Assembly: GCA_034437895.1 (NCBI GenBank)
Contig: DAOTTO010000344.1
Span: 1-13,261 of the forward strand
DNA from: JANRLJ01 sp034437895
GTDB lineage: Bacteria; Chloroflexota; Anaerolineae; Aggregatilineales; Phototrophicaceae
Direction of reading: 5' to 3'
DNA: 13,261 nucleotides
Shown here: positions 1-6,403 of the stretch, piece after piece
Position numbering within the stretch: position 1 is the stretch's first letter
Layout: each line of letters opens with the position of its first letter
Notes under the pieces: model-generated
What the model was told of the DNA's origin: nothing
The model's input: only the letters and a program-made list of their open reading frames with translations
Database searches by the model: none
Made by a program: the position numbers and the translations under genes

Positions 1-860
1 CCACGCATCACGCGGCTGAGGCTGGAATCACGCGGGGCAGCGAAGGCACGTTCCATCCCATAGATACGAACACAGCCGGGATCGTGCAGCGCTTCCGCTA
101 AGGCTTCGGGATCGACATCCAAGGGCAGGCGGAAGCCGACGGTCATATTAGCCCATCCATACACACCATCCTGTCCGGTTTGGATGCTCTGTAAGGTCGC
201 GTCGAGACGGTCAAAAATGCGTTCACGGCCTTCATTTACGGCTGCGGTATATGCCCGTATACGCTCCCAATAAGCAAAAGCCTGTTCCGCCGGAGTCGCG
301 GTTTGTCCGGCGCTGTGGGCCAGGCCGCCTTCCCAGCGCCAATCAATTAATAAGCGCCCTTTGTAGCCCAATGTCAGCCGATCCCATGCCGATGGTTCAC
401 CGATCACGCAGAAATCGGGCTGATAGTGCGCGGCGACATAACGAGCGCCTTTGCTAGTGGGACATTCTTCCTCTACCGCGCCGATGACGATCAACCGCAC
501 ATCCGGCGGAAGCTGCGCCATAATCGCCGCCGCTGCAAAAGTACACAGCGAACCTTTAGCATCCACCGCGCCGCGCCCATACAAGCGCCGTCCTTCCAAT
601 CGTACCGGGAGACTCGCGCCAAATGTGTCGATATGGCCTAAAAGGATGACCGTCCGGCTTCCGTTCCCGATCATGCCGACGGCGTTCCCCGCTTCATCGC
701 GGAAGGCTTGATCGTAACCGTGTGCGCTCATCCATCCAACCAGAAAATTTACAGCTTCCGCCTCTTGGGTGAATGGGCTAGGAATAGTGACCAGATCGAC
801 CAGCAGGCGTTCCGCATCACTCAATGGGGCAGTCGGTATATTTTGGAGAAGCTCAGGCAT
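1..860 (-). CDS. lysK: LysK, [LysW]-lysine hydrolase (partial, 3' end beyond window)
   Basis: M20-family metallopeptidase that hydrolyses the bond between the C-terminal Glu of LysW and the side of the finished lysine, the last step of the AAA pathway in the cytoplasm. I read the frame by hand for 286 residues to the left edge without a stop. Metal-binding motifs are visible: GHIDT (His76, Asp78), GRGAVDAKGSL (Asp100), the acidic EEE at 130-132 followed by CPTSKGA, and GEPS (Glu155). SKGA after the Glu cluster is typical of LysK rather than of generic M20 peptidases. The ATG at 860 overlaps the lysJ stop by 8 bases (853-860), which fits translational coupling and picks this start. Roughly the last fifth of the protein is missing. 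ArgE/DapE-like activity, or [LysW]-ornithine hydrolase, is the main alternative; the operon argues for lysine. Confidence 0.93.
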   Translation of the reverse strand, partial: MPELLQNIPTAPLSDAERLLVDLVTIPSPFTQEAEAVNFLVGWMSAHGYDQAFRDEAGNAVGMIGNGSRTVILLGHIDTFGASLPVRLEGRRLYGRGAVDAKGSLCTFAAAAIMAQLPPDVRLIVIGAVEEECPTSKGARYVAAHYQPDFCVIGEPSAWDRLTLGYKGRLLIDWRWEGGLAHSAGQTATPAEQAFAYWERIRAYTAAVNEGRERIFDRLDATLQSIQTGQDGVYGWANMTVGFRLPLDVDPEALAEALHDPGCVRIYGMERAFAAPRDSSLSRVMR

Positions 861-2028
861 CAACATGGCGCAGCACCTCAATCACATTCTCGCCTAAGTG
901 GGTGGCTTCATCGTCGCTCAAAATCAGCGGCGGCAGCAGACGCAAGACGGTTTTACCCGCCACCAGTGCTAAAATGCCGCGTGATTGCAAGGCTTGAATG
1001 ATCGGCGTGACTCGTCCGCGCAGTTCGATACCAATCATCAGCCCTGATCCGCGTATTTCACGGACGGAGGAGAAGGATTGATCGCGCAGCAGCCGGAGTA
1101 AGCGTTCACCAACGACGGCGCTGCGTCCTGGCGCATCCAGATCGCGCAGGGTAGTGAGGGCGGCGACTGCTGCCGCACACGCCAGCGGATTACCGCCGAA
1201 GGTGCTGCCGTGTGTGCCGCCTTCGATGGCTGCGCCGTTCCACGCGACCACTCCCATCGGCAAGCCGCCAGCGATCCCTTTACCGAGCGAGATCATATCC
1301 GGCTGTATATCGGCGTGTTGATAACCGAACCAGCGACCTGTACGCCCTAATCCGGTTTGAATCTCATCCATGATGAGCAGCGCCCCGCGTTCATCGCACA
1401 ATGCCCGTAGGCCGCGCAAGAAATCCGCGTCGGCTGGATAAACCCCGCTTTCACCCTGTACCGCCTCGATGACAACGGCGGCGGTGTCCTCAGTGATGGC
1501 GGAGTCGGCCTCGCTCAGATTATTAAAGGCGATATGGGTGATATGCTGCGGTGTCCATTCCGCGAAAGGTTCCCGGTACTGTGGATTCCATGTCAAGCCG
1601 ACAGCGCCTAACGTCCGCCCATGAAAAGCCCGTTTTGCCGCCACGATCCCCCGCCGACCTGTGAGCAACCGTGCGATTTTAAGTGCGCCTTCGATGGCTT
1701 CCGCCCCGCTGTTGCACAGAAAAAAGTGTTCCATCTGGGTGATTTGGTGGAGCAGTGCATAAAGATCGGCACGGCGCGGATGATAAAAAATTTCGGGGCA
1801 GGTTATCATCTGCTCGGCTTGCTCCCGAACCGCCGCGACGACATTCGGATGACTGTGACCGAGCAGCGCTACGCCCATGCCGCTGGTCGCGTCGAGATAT
1901 GGATTGCCTGCGTTGTCCCAAACGGTGCAGCCAGCGCCTCTTACCAGTGTGAGCGGGCGTTTAGAATACGCGCCGGAAGTAAAGCGATCTTCGATGTGTT
2001 GAACGTCCGTCTCGATAAAAAGGCTCAT
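853..2028 (-). CDS. lysJ: LysJ, [LysW]-aminoadipate semialdehyde aminotransferase
   Basis: Class III PLP-dependent aminotransferase (ArgD/LysJ group, 391 aa, normal length) that transaminates LysW-bound aminoadipate semialdehyde to LysW-lysine using glutamate. Seen: cofactor phosphate-binding NSGAEAIEGALK (107-118), AFHGRTLGA (134-142), EAVQGESG (188-195), the MDEIQTGLGRTG motif with Asp221, and the Schiff-base lysine Lys250 in SLGKGIAGGLPMG, followed by HGSTFGGNPLACAAA (273-287). The frame is open 48 codons further upstream, but that extension lies inside lysZ and is low complexity and unconserved. The ATG at 2028 forms an ATGA overlap with the lysZ stop and gives MSLFIETD, so I use it. Sequence alone does not exclude dual use in arginine synthesis, as known for related carriers. 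Confidence 0.95.
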   Translation of the reverse strand: MSLFIETDVQHIEDRFTSGAYSKRPLTLVRGAGCTVWDNAGNPYLDATSGMGVALLGHSHPNVVAAVREQAEQMITCPEIFYHPRRADLYALLHQITQMEHFFLCNSGAEAIEGALKIARLLTGRRGIVAAKRAFHGRTLGAVGLTWNPQYREPFAEWTPQHITHIAFNNLSEADSAITEDTAAVVIEAVQGESGVYPADADFLRGLRALCDERGALLIMDEIQTGLGRTGRWFGYQHADIQPDMISLGKGIAGGLPMGVVAWNGAAIEGGTHGSTFGGNPLACAAAVAALTTLRDLDAPGRSAVVGERLLRLLRDQSFSSVREIRGSGLMIGIELRGRVTPIIQALQSRGILALVAGKTVLRLLPPLILSDDEATHLGENVIEVLRHVDA

Positions 2029-2840
2029 CGACAAAATTCCGTTCCGATTCCGTTGAGGGCTTGGCTGATCGGAGATGCGGCGCGTCCGTCGCTGATGACC
2101 ACACGCGGCACACCCGCTGCTAAGGCTTCCGCCGCGCCGATGACTTTGCGCTTCATGCGTCCCCGCGCCCATGCCAGCGCTGAGTCTAAATCGCCGCCGT
2201 TGACCTGCTGGACGAAAGTCGATTCATCCGGGAAGTGACGATATAAACCGCGCACACCGCTGAGGATCACATAATCGGTAGCGTGAATACCGCCCGCGAT
2301 TTCCGCGCCAGCGCGATCCCCATCGACATTCAGAAAGCCATCAGAACTGTTCGCCAGCGGCGGCACAACCGCGACCAAACCTTGATTCAGCGCATGGAAT
2401 AATGGCGTGGAGGCAACCTGCGTAATCGTGCCGCTGTAATCATCACGGACGATGCGAATACGCCCATCCACGACGGCGCGGATGGCGCTTTTGCGCTCAC
2501 CCCACAGCGGAACGTCGCCTCCGGTCAAGCCATGAGCATAAACACCCCGCGTCCGCAGCAAAGCCACAAGCTGCGCGTTCATCTGTTCTGCTGCTTCGAC
2601 GAACAACGTGCGCGTGTCGGGATCGGTATAGCGTGAGGTGTGTCCGCTAGGGGAGGTGAGGGTGCGGATGGGCAACCCACGCTCGCGGCATAAAGCATCC
2701 ATCATGGCGCTGACCCCATGCACGACGATCATCGGGCGATTGATACGGGCGATGTCATCGGCGCAGCGTTCTAAATTGATGCCCCGCGCCCCGCCGATTT
2801 TGACAACTAAAACATTTTCGATTAAAAGGTGTTCGATCAT
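2025..2840 (-). CDS. lysZ: LysZ, [LysW]-aminoadipate 6-kinase
   Basis: Amino-acid kinase family protein (ArgB/LysZ type, 271 aa) that phosphorylates the free side-chain carboxylate of aminoadipate carried on LysW, using ATP. Seen: N-terminal VVKIGGARG with Lys14, VVHGVS (39-44), the NVDGDRAGAEIA nucleotide-site segment near residues 172-183, VILSGVRGLY, and the C-terminal GRMKRKVIGAAEAL motif with the basic residues typical of LysZ-type kinases. The conserved VVISDGR segment closes the domain. It overlaps lysY upstream and lysJ downstream by ATGA at both ends. The first codon (ATG, 2840) begins MIEHLLIENVLVVKIGG, a normal spacing to the glycine-rich loop. ArgB is the main alternative; the lysW-X-Y neighbours decide for LysZ. 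Confidence 0.94.
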   Translation of the reverse strand: MIEHLLIENVLVVKIGGARGINLERCADDIARINRPMIVVHGVSAMMDALCRERGLPIRTLTSPSGHTSRYTDPDTRTLFVEAAEQMNAQLVALLRTRGVYAHGLTGGDVPLWGERKSAIRAVVDGRIRIVRDDYSGTITQVASTPLFHALNQGLVAVVPPLANSSDGFLNVDGDRAGAEIAGGIHATDYVILSGVRGLYRHFPDESTFVQQVNGGDLDSALAWARGRMKRKVIGAAEALAAGVPRVVISDGRAASPISQALNGIGTEFCR

Positions 2841-3883
2841 GGATACATCCCCGTAAAATGTAAACCTTCGCGTTCATCAAACCCAAACATCACGTTCATA
2901 CACTGCACGGCAGACCCCGCCGCGCCTTTGCCGAGATTATCCAGCGCGGCGATCACAACGACATGGCGCGGATCGTCCGAATCGACAGAAAAGCCAATAT
3001 CACAGTAATTCGTCCCGGCGACGATGCGCGGTTCAGGATAGCGATGCAGTCCGGTTGAACTGCTCACCAGCCGGATAAATGGCTCATCTCGATAAGCGGC
3101 GCGATAAAGCCGCCACAACTCTTTTTCCGTGTGCGGCTGCGATAGATAAACGTGCGCCACCAAATGCACTCCGCGCACCATCTCGATGGCGGTGACGGCG
3201 AAATCGACACACACGCTTTCCCCCAAAATCATGCGGGTTTCGGCGGTATGGCGGTGTCCACTCGGTTTATACGTCCGTACTGCACCGCTGCGGACGGGAT
3301 GATGTGAGCCTTCATTGGGTTGGTTGCCGCCTTCGGAAGACCCCACATTCAGCGCGGCGGCGGCACGTTCAATCAAATTGGCGCGGGCTAAGGGCAGCAG
3401 CGCGAGGTTAATCGTCGTCGCGTTGCAGCCTACGCCGCTGACATAATGTGCGCCGACGAGGGCATCGCGCCGGACTTCGGGCAAGCCGTAGACGAAACGG
3501 TCAAGCCATTGCGGGGCAGGATGCACTTCGCCATACCAACGTTGATAAACGGCGGGATCGTCCAGCCGGAAGTCAGCCGATAAGTCGATGATATTGGGGG
3601 CGAGTGCGGCGTAGTTGTCAATTTCACGCGCTGCGACTCCATGTGGCAGCGCTAGAAACAACAGATCACAGGCTTCCAGCGCGTCTGGATGGATGAACAT
3701 CAGCCGATTCGCGCCGCGCAAATTCGGGTGACGGGTATAAACGTACTGTCCGGCGTGTTCGCGGCTGGTAATTTGTGTTATTTTGATTGAGGGATGATCG
3801 TTCAATAGGCGCAGCAGTTCCCCGCCCGTGTAGCCGCTCCCGCCCACAATGCCCACGCGCAAAGTTGTCAGCGCAGCCGTCAT
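2837..3883 (-). CDS. lysY: LysY, [LysW]-aminoadipate 6-phosphate reductase
   Basis: ArgC-like NADPH-dependent reductase (348 aa) that converts LysW-aminoadipyl phosphate to the semialdehyde. Seen: Rossmann motif VGIVGGSGYTGGELLRLL (10-27), LALPHGVA (78-85), DLSADFRL (100-107), the catalytic cysteine Cys153 in SGVGCNATT, and His212 in PSGHRHTAE, the general-base region. The long GSSEGGNQPNEGSHHP stretch (181-196) and VHLVAHVY belong to the LysY/ArgC pattern. GCNATT instead of the GCYPT of classical ArgC fits the LysW-dependent branch. ATGA overlaps on both sides place it firmly in the operon. Length and motifs are complete, with no sign of damage. Confidence 0.95.
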   Translation of the reverse strand: MTAALTTLRVGIVGGSGYTGGELLRLLNDHPSIKITQITSREHAGQYVYTRHPNLRGANRLMFIHPDALEACDLLFLALPHGVAAREIDNYAALAPNIIDLSADFRLDDPAVYQRWYGEVHPAPQWLDRFVYGLPEVRRDALVGAHYVSGVGCNATTINLALLPLARANLIERAAAALNVGSSEGGNQPNEGSHHPVRSGAVRTYKPSGHRHTAETRMILGESVCVDFAVTAIEMVRGVHLVAHVYLSQPHTEKELWRLYRAAYRDEPFIRLVSSSTGLHRYPEPRIVAGTNYCDIGFSVDSDDPRHVVVIAALDNLGKGAAGSAVQCMNVMFGFDEREGLHFTGMYP

Positions 3884-4770
3884 AATGCCACCTCTAGCGC
3901 TGGCTGCGCCTGTGTTATTGCATAGCGCACCACCGCGTCCGCGATGTTGACCCCTGTTGGAGTGCTGCTGTTGCGGAATTCCATCGTGTGATTGATTTCG
4001 TTCATCAATAGTTCGCCCTCCGGTGTCTCGAACAGATCAAGCGCTAACACGCCGCCGCCGACTGCCGCCGCTGCTCGCTGGCATAAGGTATTGATTTCGG
4101 GCGTGATAGGGCAGTTGGTGGCTTGTCCGCCGCGTGCGGTATTGGTGATCCAATGGGGTGATGTGCGGTAAATGGCGCAAATCGTTTCATCACCGACCAC
4201 AAAAGCGCGAATATCACGTTCCGGCTTGTGGACATATTCCTGCACATAGTAGATATGCTGTTGGTAATCGCCTAAAGTTTCCCGATGTTCCAAGATGGCC
4301 TCGGCGCTGTCACGATCATTCACTCGCGCCAGCAACCGCCCCCATGAGCCGGTGACGGGCTTGAGTACCGCCGGATAACCGAGGGAGTCGATACTATTCA
4401 GCGCGGCATCGGGCGTAAAAGTTAGGCGCGTTTGCGGCTGTGGAATGCCATGCTGGGCTAAAGCGAGGCTGGTATGTAGCTTATCAGCGCAAAGGGCGGC
4501 GGTGCTGTAGCGATTGATAGTTGGAATCCCCCACGCATTCAAAATCGCGGTGGCATACAATCCGCGTGAGGTGCTGACGCAGCGTTCCATCACCAACTCA
4601 TAATCGCCCCATGCGCTGCCGTTAGGGGCGGGTTGTTCCATGCCCGCGTTGATATTGAAGTGCAAATCGCGGTCTAAGATCACATCAGGTTCGATGCCGT
4701 GTGCTTGAAAAGCGCCGATTAGCAGTTTTTCTTCCGGGCGGATGTGGGTGACGAGCAGGGCAATCCGCAT
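3880..4770 (-). CDS. lysX: LysX, LysW:2-aminoadipate ligase
   Basis: ATP-grasp ligase (RimK/LysX family, 296 aa) that attaches the amino group of 2-aminoadipate to the gamma-carboxylate of the C-terminal Glu of LysW. Seen: HIRPEEKLL (9-17), ERCVSTSRG (62-70), DKLHTSLAL (96-104), ATP-grasp lysine in VLKPVTGSWGRLLARV (135-150), YYVQEYVHKPERDIRAFVVGD (174-194), HWITNTARGG (206-215), and metal-binding LDLFE (244-248) and NEINHTMEF (257-265). The layout closely matches what I remember of Thermus LysX. An in-frame ATG 15 bases further upstream (4785) lies inside lysW; the ATG at 4770, two bases after the lysW stop, gives the family-like MRIALLVTH start and is preferred. The glutamate-specific relative ArgX cannot be fully excluded without comparing the substrate-specificity residues. 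Confidence 0.95.
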   Translation of the reverse strand: MRIALLVTHIRPEEKLLIGAFQAHGIEPDVILDRDLHFNINAGMEQPAPNGSAWGDYELVMERCVSTSRGLYATAILNAWGIPTINRYSTAALCADKLHTSLALAQHGIPQPQTRLTFTPDAALNSIDSLGYPAVLKPVTGSWGRLLARVNDRDSAEAILEHRETLGDYQQHIYYVQEYVHKPERDIRAFVVGDETICAIYRTSPHWITNTARGGQATNCPITPEINTLCQRAAAAVGGGVLALDLFETPEGELLMNEINHTMEFRNSSTPTGVNIADAVVRYAITQAQPALEVAL

Positions 4771-4772
4771 GA

Positions 4773-4955
4773 TTATTCGCCCCAATCTTCTTCGACTTCG
4801 GGTGCGAGGGCGATTTCCACCGGATTCAGGCTGATGATTTCCAAATCAGCCGCGCAATCCGGGCAGGCGATGAGTTCATTTTGCATGATATTGGCAGGTA
4901 GCGTAATTTCGGCTTCACATTCAGGACAAATCACGGCGCGAATAAGAGTAGACAT
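4773..4955 (-). CDS. lysW: LysW amino-group carrier protein
   Basis: Small acidic zinc-binding carrier (60 aa; family members are usually about 54-60). Intermediates of lysine synthesis stay attached to its C-terminal Glu, which protects the alpha-amino group and gives the enzymes a common handle. Seen: two zinc-knuckle pairs CPEC (Cys10, Cys13) and CPDC (Cys31, Cys34), then an acidic tail ending in EDWGE with Glu60 as the attachment residue; this ending is the hallmark of LysW. The ATG at 4955 follows AAAGGA by about 8 bases. A longer in-frame reading starting from GTG near 5054 would run through the terminator hairpin upstream and is rejected. It is the first structural gene of the operon, right after the second attenuator. 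Confidence 0.96.
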   Translation of the reverse strand: MSTLIRAVICPECEAEITLPANIMQNELIACPDCAADLEIISLNPVEIALAPEVEEDWGE

Positions 4956-4985
4956 AGGTTTTTCCTTTCGAGCGATCTCGGTTTG

Positions 4986-5025
4986 GTAAATAAAAACCGC
5001 CATCCAGTTTGGGCTGGACGGCGGT
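4986..5025 (-). terminator. Proximal intrinsic terminator / attenuator before lysW (attenuator 2)
   Basis: On the minus strand the two 12-base arms ACCGCCGTCCAG (5025-5014) and CTGGATGGCGGT (5007-4996) pair fully, with one G-U pair, around a 6-base loop. TTTTATTTAC follows at once. It lies 41 bases before the lysW ATG and 31 bases after the stop of a lysine-rich mini-ORF. A strong terminator inside the leader, upstream of all structural genes, only makes sense as a conditional one. The stem and U-tract are seen directly; conditional use is inferred. Confidence 0.88.
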
Positions 5026-5056
5026 GCGTAAACGATCAAGAAACGACGCAGCACAA

Positions 5057-5128
5057 CTATCCAGAGGGGGTCTCCGGCTTCTTGGACTTGCTCTGCTTAT
5101 TCAGTTGACTGGTTGCGGCGTATATCAT
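5057..5128 (-). CDS. Lysine-rich leader peptide 2 (23 aa)
   Basis: Short ORF beginning MIYAATSQLN and continuing KQSKSKKPETPSG before a TAG stop. Four of the seven residues at 11-17 are lysine (Lys11, 14, 16, 17, all AAG). AAGGGA sits 6 bases before the ATG, a strong ribosome binding site for such a small ORF. The stop lies 31 bases before the 12-bp terminator that precedes lysW. A ribosome stalled at the Lys codons would leave CTGGA (5064-5060) free to pair with TCCAG (5018-5014) in the 5' arm of the terminator, helped by TGCGT (5050-5046) with ACGCA (5029-5025). A ribosome that reaches the stop would cover CTGGA and let the terminator form. That is the classical attenuation logic, here for the amino acid the operon makes. 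The ORF, RBS and hairpin are seen; translation and the switch are inferred. Confidence 0.8.
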   Translation of the reverse strand: MIYAATSQLNKQSKSKKPETPSG

Positions 5129-5163
5129 CACTAATCCCTTGATTTAAAACAGGCCATAACAAC

Positions 5164-5187
5164 AAAAAACCGCCTCGGTGGGCGGTT
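5164..5187 (-). terminator. Distal intrinsic terminator / attenuator (attenuator 1)
   Basis: Minus-strand hairpin AACCGCC (5187-5181), loop of 6, GGCGGTT (5174-5168), running into a T-tract at 5169-5164. It lies 39 bases after the stop of the first lysine-rich mini-ORF and 36 bases before the start of the second. It could be a leftover terminator for the thioesterase transcript, but a promoter and a lysine-rich ORF stand between that gene and this hairpin, so a first attenuator fits better. Confidence 0.82.
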
Positions 5188-5226
5188 GTCGTTTGATGTT
5201 ATTTCCTCAAAAAAACGAAAAAAGCC

Positions 5227-5295
5227 CTAACTTTGCGGTTGGGTGATTTGCTTCTTCGCCTTCTTGATGACTGGGTTTAGCATATTTTTGCTCAT
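5227..5295 (-). CDS. Lysine-rich leader peptide 1 (22 aa)
   Basis: Short ORF MSKNMLNPVI followed by KKAKKQITQPQS and TAG. Lysines are at 3, 11, 12, 14 and 15 (AAA then four AAG). The cluster is followed by seven codons before the stop, against six in leader 2, and in both cases a terminator follows 30-40 bases later. The sequences of the two peptides are otherwise unlike, so only the layout is shared. A possible antiterminator pairs GGGC (5227-5224, overlapping the stop) with GCCC (5183-5180), and TCGTTT (5218-5213) with AAACGA (5194-5189), separated by a symmetrical 5x5 internal loop. The predicted promoter would start transcription only a few bases upstream, so translation may be leaderless; only a weak GAG lies before the ATG. 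Confidence 0.72.
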   Translation of the reverse strand: MSKNMLNPVIKKAKKQITQPQS

Positions 5296-5304
5296 AATAA
5301 CTCA

Positions 5305-5333
5305 ATCTTAAATGGAAAAAGGGCGTTATTCAA
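5305..5333 (-). promoter_or_regulatory. Candidate sigma-70-type promoter of the lys operon
   Basis: Minus strand: TTGAAT (5333-5328), 17-base spacer, TAAGAT (5310-5305). These match the -35 and -10 consensus at four of six positions each or better, with ideal spacing. It lies 40 bases beyond the stop of the thioesterase gene and directly before leader peptide 1, so it would drive both leaders and lysW-K. The predicted start near 5298 would leave almost no 5' UTR before the first leader ATG. Confidence 0.55.
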
Positions 5334-5374
5334 TCGACAAAGTTTACAAAATTAGTGGTGCAAATTATCCAAAT

Positions 5375-5776
5375 CTATTCCATCACCATTTGTGTTTGCG
5401 TCACGTAAGCGACGACTTTACCCGCTTCAGTCATGACTTTAGTCTGCCAAACCATCGTGCGCGAGCCGCGATGCAGCGGCGTACATTCGCCGATCACAAC
5501 GCTGCCGACCTTCGCCGCGCCCAAAAAGTTCGTTTTGGATTCTATCGTCGTCGTCCATTTGCCGGAGGGAAGATTAAGTAGGGTAGCCACTGCGCCCAAT
5601 GTATCTGCGAAGGCCATAATCGCGCCGCCGTGCAAAATAGCGCCTGCCTTACATAAATCGGGACGCACGATGATGCTGGCTTTGATGATTTCCGGCGCTG
5701 CTTCTAAAAATTGAATATCCAGCACACCCGGAAAGAGTTCTTTGAGTTGCTCTTGAATCCCCGCCAGCATATCCAT
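5375..5776 (-). CDS. PaaI/YbgC-like hotdog-fold thioesterase
   Basis: 133-residue single-domain hotdog protein that probably hydrolyses acyl- or aryl-CoA thioesters in the cytoplasm. The signature HGGAIMAFADTLGAVAT (49-65) places the catalytic-type Asp58 on the central helix, as in PaaI/DUF4442-like thioesterases. ESKTNFLGAAKVGSVVIGECTPLHRGSRTMVWQ follows as the beta strands of the fold; residues 79-92 hold the usual NFL segment. AAGGA lies about 8 bases before the ATG at 5776. A second in-frame ATG two codons later (5770) is possible. It is codirectional with the lys operon but separated from it by a promoter and two terminators, so I see no functional link. The substrate cannot be told. Confidence 0.85.
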   Translation of the reverse strand: MDMLAGIQEQLKELFPGVLDIQFLEAAPEIIKASIIVRPDLCKAGAILHGGAIMAFADTLGAVATLLNLPSGKWTTTIESKTNFLGAAKVGSVVIGECTPLHRGSRTMVWQTKVMTEAGKVVAYVTQTQMVME

Positions 5777-5871
5777 ACGTGTTTTCCTTCTTAAATTTTA
5801 AATTGACGCGAAAACTATTTTAACCCACCCAATCGACAAATTAGATATAAGTCCAAGATTTAGGAAAAAGA

Positions 5872-5900
5872 GTAGGGGCGACTCGTCGAGTCGCCCCTAC
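5872..5900. repeat. 29-base perfect palindrome, copy 1 (GTAGGGGCGACTC arms)
   Basis: Two 13-base arms, GTAGGGGCGACTC and its exact complement, around a 3-base centre (GTC on plus). It lies 23 bases after the stop of the membrane protein gene, and on the minus strand it is followed by TCTTTTTCC, so it can act as that gene's intrinsic terminator. The same palindrome, differing in one central base, lies inside recJ at 8974-9002. That points to a dispersed repeat family and not to a private terminator. Confidence 0.9.
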
Positions 5901-5923
5901 TTGATATTTCCAATTTTCTTGTT

Positions 5924-6331
5924 CTATTTCATCCGGCGCAGGCCCACGAACTGCCAGATCGCAAAACAAGCCACCATATCCGCTGCCAGCAGCACAAACC
6001 AACGGCCTTCAGTCGTCAATGGCAAAGGGTTGACAGTCAGCAAAAAGATACTGCCGATGATCCATAGGATGTTGATGCCGATGATTGTGAGGGCAAAGGA
6101 ACGTGTGAGCGGGCGGCTGCTGCTGTACCAGAATAAGGCGAACCCGTAAGCGATTAACCCAAATCCTGAGATCACCAAAATGCCGGAGGACTCTAACCCC
6201 ATCCACTTGCTGAGTTCTGCCGCGCCGAGTGCCACGATTAAGCCAGAGAGTATACCAAAAAGCCCATCACCTTGTAGGGCGCGGCGGAGTGTTGGGACAG
6301 ATATAGTGGGAGAAGCCGTTTGTGTCGCCAT
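5924..6331 (-). CDS. Small membrane protein with four predicted helices, function unknown
   Basis: 135 residues with about four hydrophobic segments near 22-40, 50-69, 78-99 and 110-129 and short polar loops. The N-terminal tail (residues 1-20) is polar and rich in Thr, Ser and Pro, and the C-terminus ends in basic LRRMK, suggesting that this end faces the cytoplasm. The second hairpin is glycine-rich (ISGFGLIAYGF). I do not recognise the family. AAGGA lies 9 bases before the ATG at 6331. It stands alone: its own upstream region is 275 bases and a palindromic terminator follows. No catalytic residues are obvious, so a transport or channel role is not claimed. Confidence 0.75.
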   Translation of the reverse strand: MATQTASPTISVPTLRRALQGDGLFGILSGLIVALGAAELSKWMGLESSGILVISGFGLIAYGFALFWYSSSRPLTRSFALTIIGINILWIIGSIFLLTVNPLPLTTEGRWFVLLAADMVACFAIWQFVGLRRMK

Positions 6332-6403
6332 GAAGTGAAATCCTTTCTTATAACGAGATTTCCCTCACTTTAGGCCGAAACGCACTGCCATCACCCCACA
6401 AAT

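Larger units (their letters stand above)
4956..5374 (-). promoter_or_regulatory. 419-base lys operon leader with two tandem attenuators
   Basis: The gap between the thioesterase stop and lysW holds no conventional gene. In minus-strand order it has a promoter (5333-5305), lysine-rich ORF 1 (5295-5227), terminator 1 (5187-5164), lysine-rich ORF 2 (5128-5057) and terminator 2 (5025-4986). I saw none of the conserved features of a lysine riboswitch or a T-box. The repeated order ORF-terminator-ORF-terminator is visible directly. Control by lysyl-tRNA charging is the inference that best explains it. Confidence 0.78.

Noticed and set aside
2029..2172. N-terminal extension of LysJ
   Set aside because: It lies fully inside lysZ, has no aminotransferase-like sequence, and the ATGA junction supports the shorter start.
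1621..2238. 205-residue plus-strand ORF opposite lysJ/lysZ
   Set aside because: Antisense shadow of two well-supported genes, no recognisable motif and no ribosome site.
4773..5054. Longer 93-residue LysW starting from GTG
   Set aside because: The extension would cross the terminator hairpin and is unlike LysW; the internal ATG with AAAGGA gives a normal length.
4986..5333. Lysine riboswitch (L-box) or T-box in the lys leader
   Set aside because: I looked for the conserved L-box core and for the T-box antiterminator motif ending in GGNACCGCG and found neither. The leader is instead filled by two Lys-rich ORFs and simple hairpins. A covariance-model scan would settle it.
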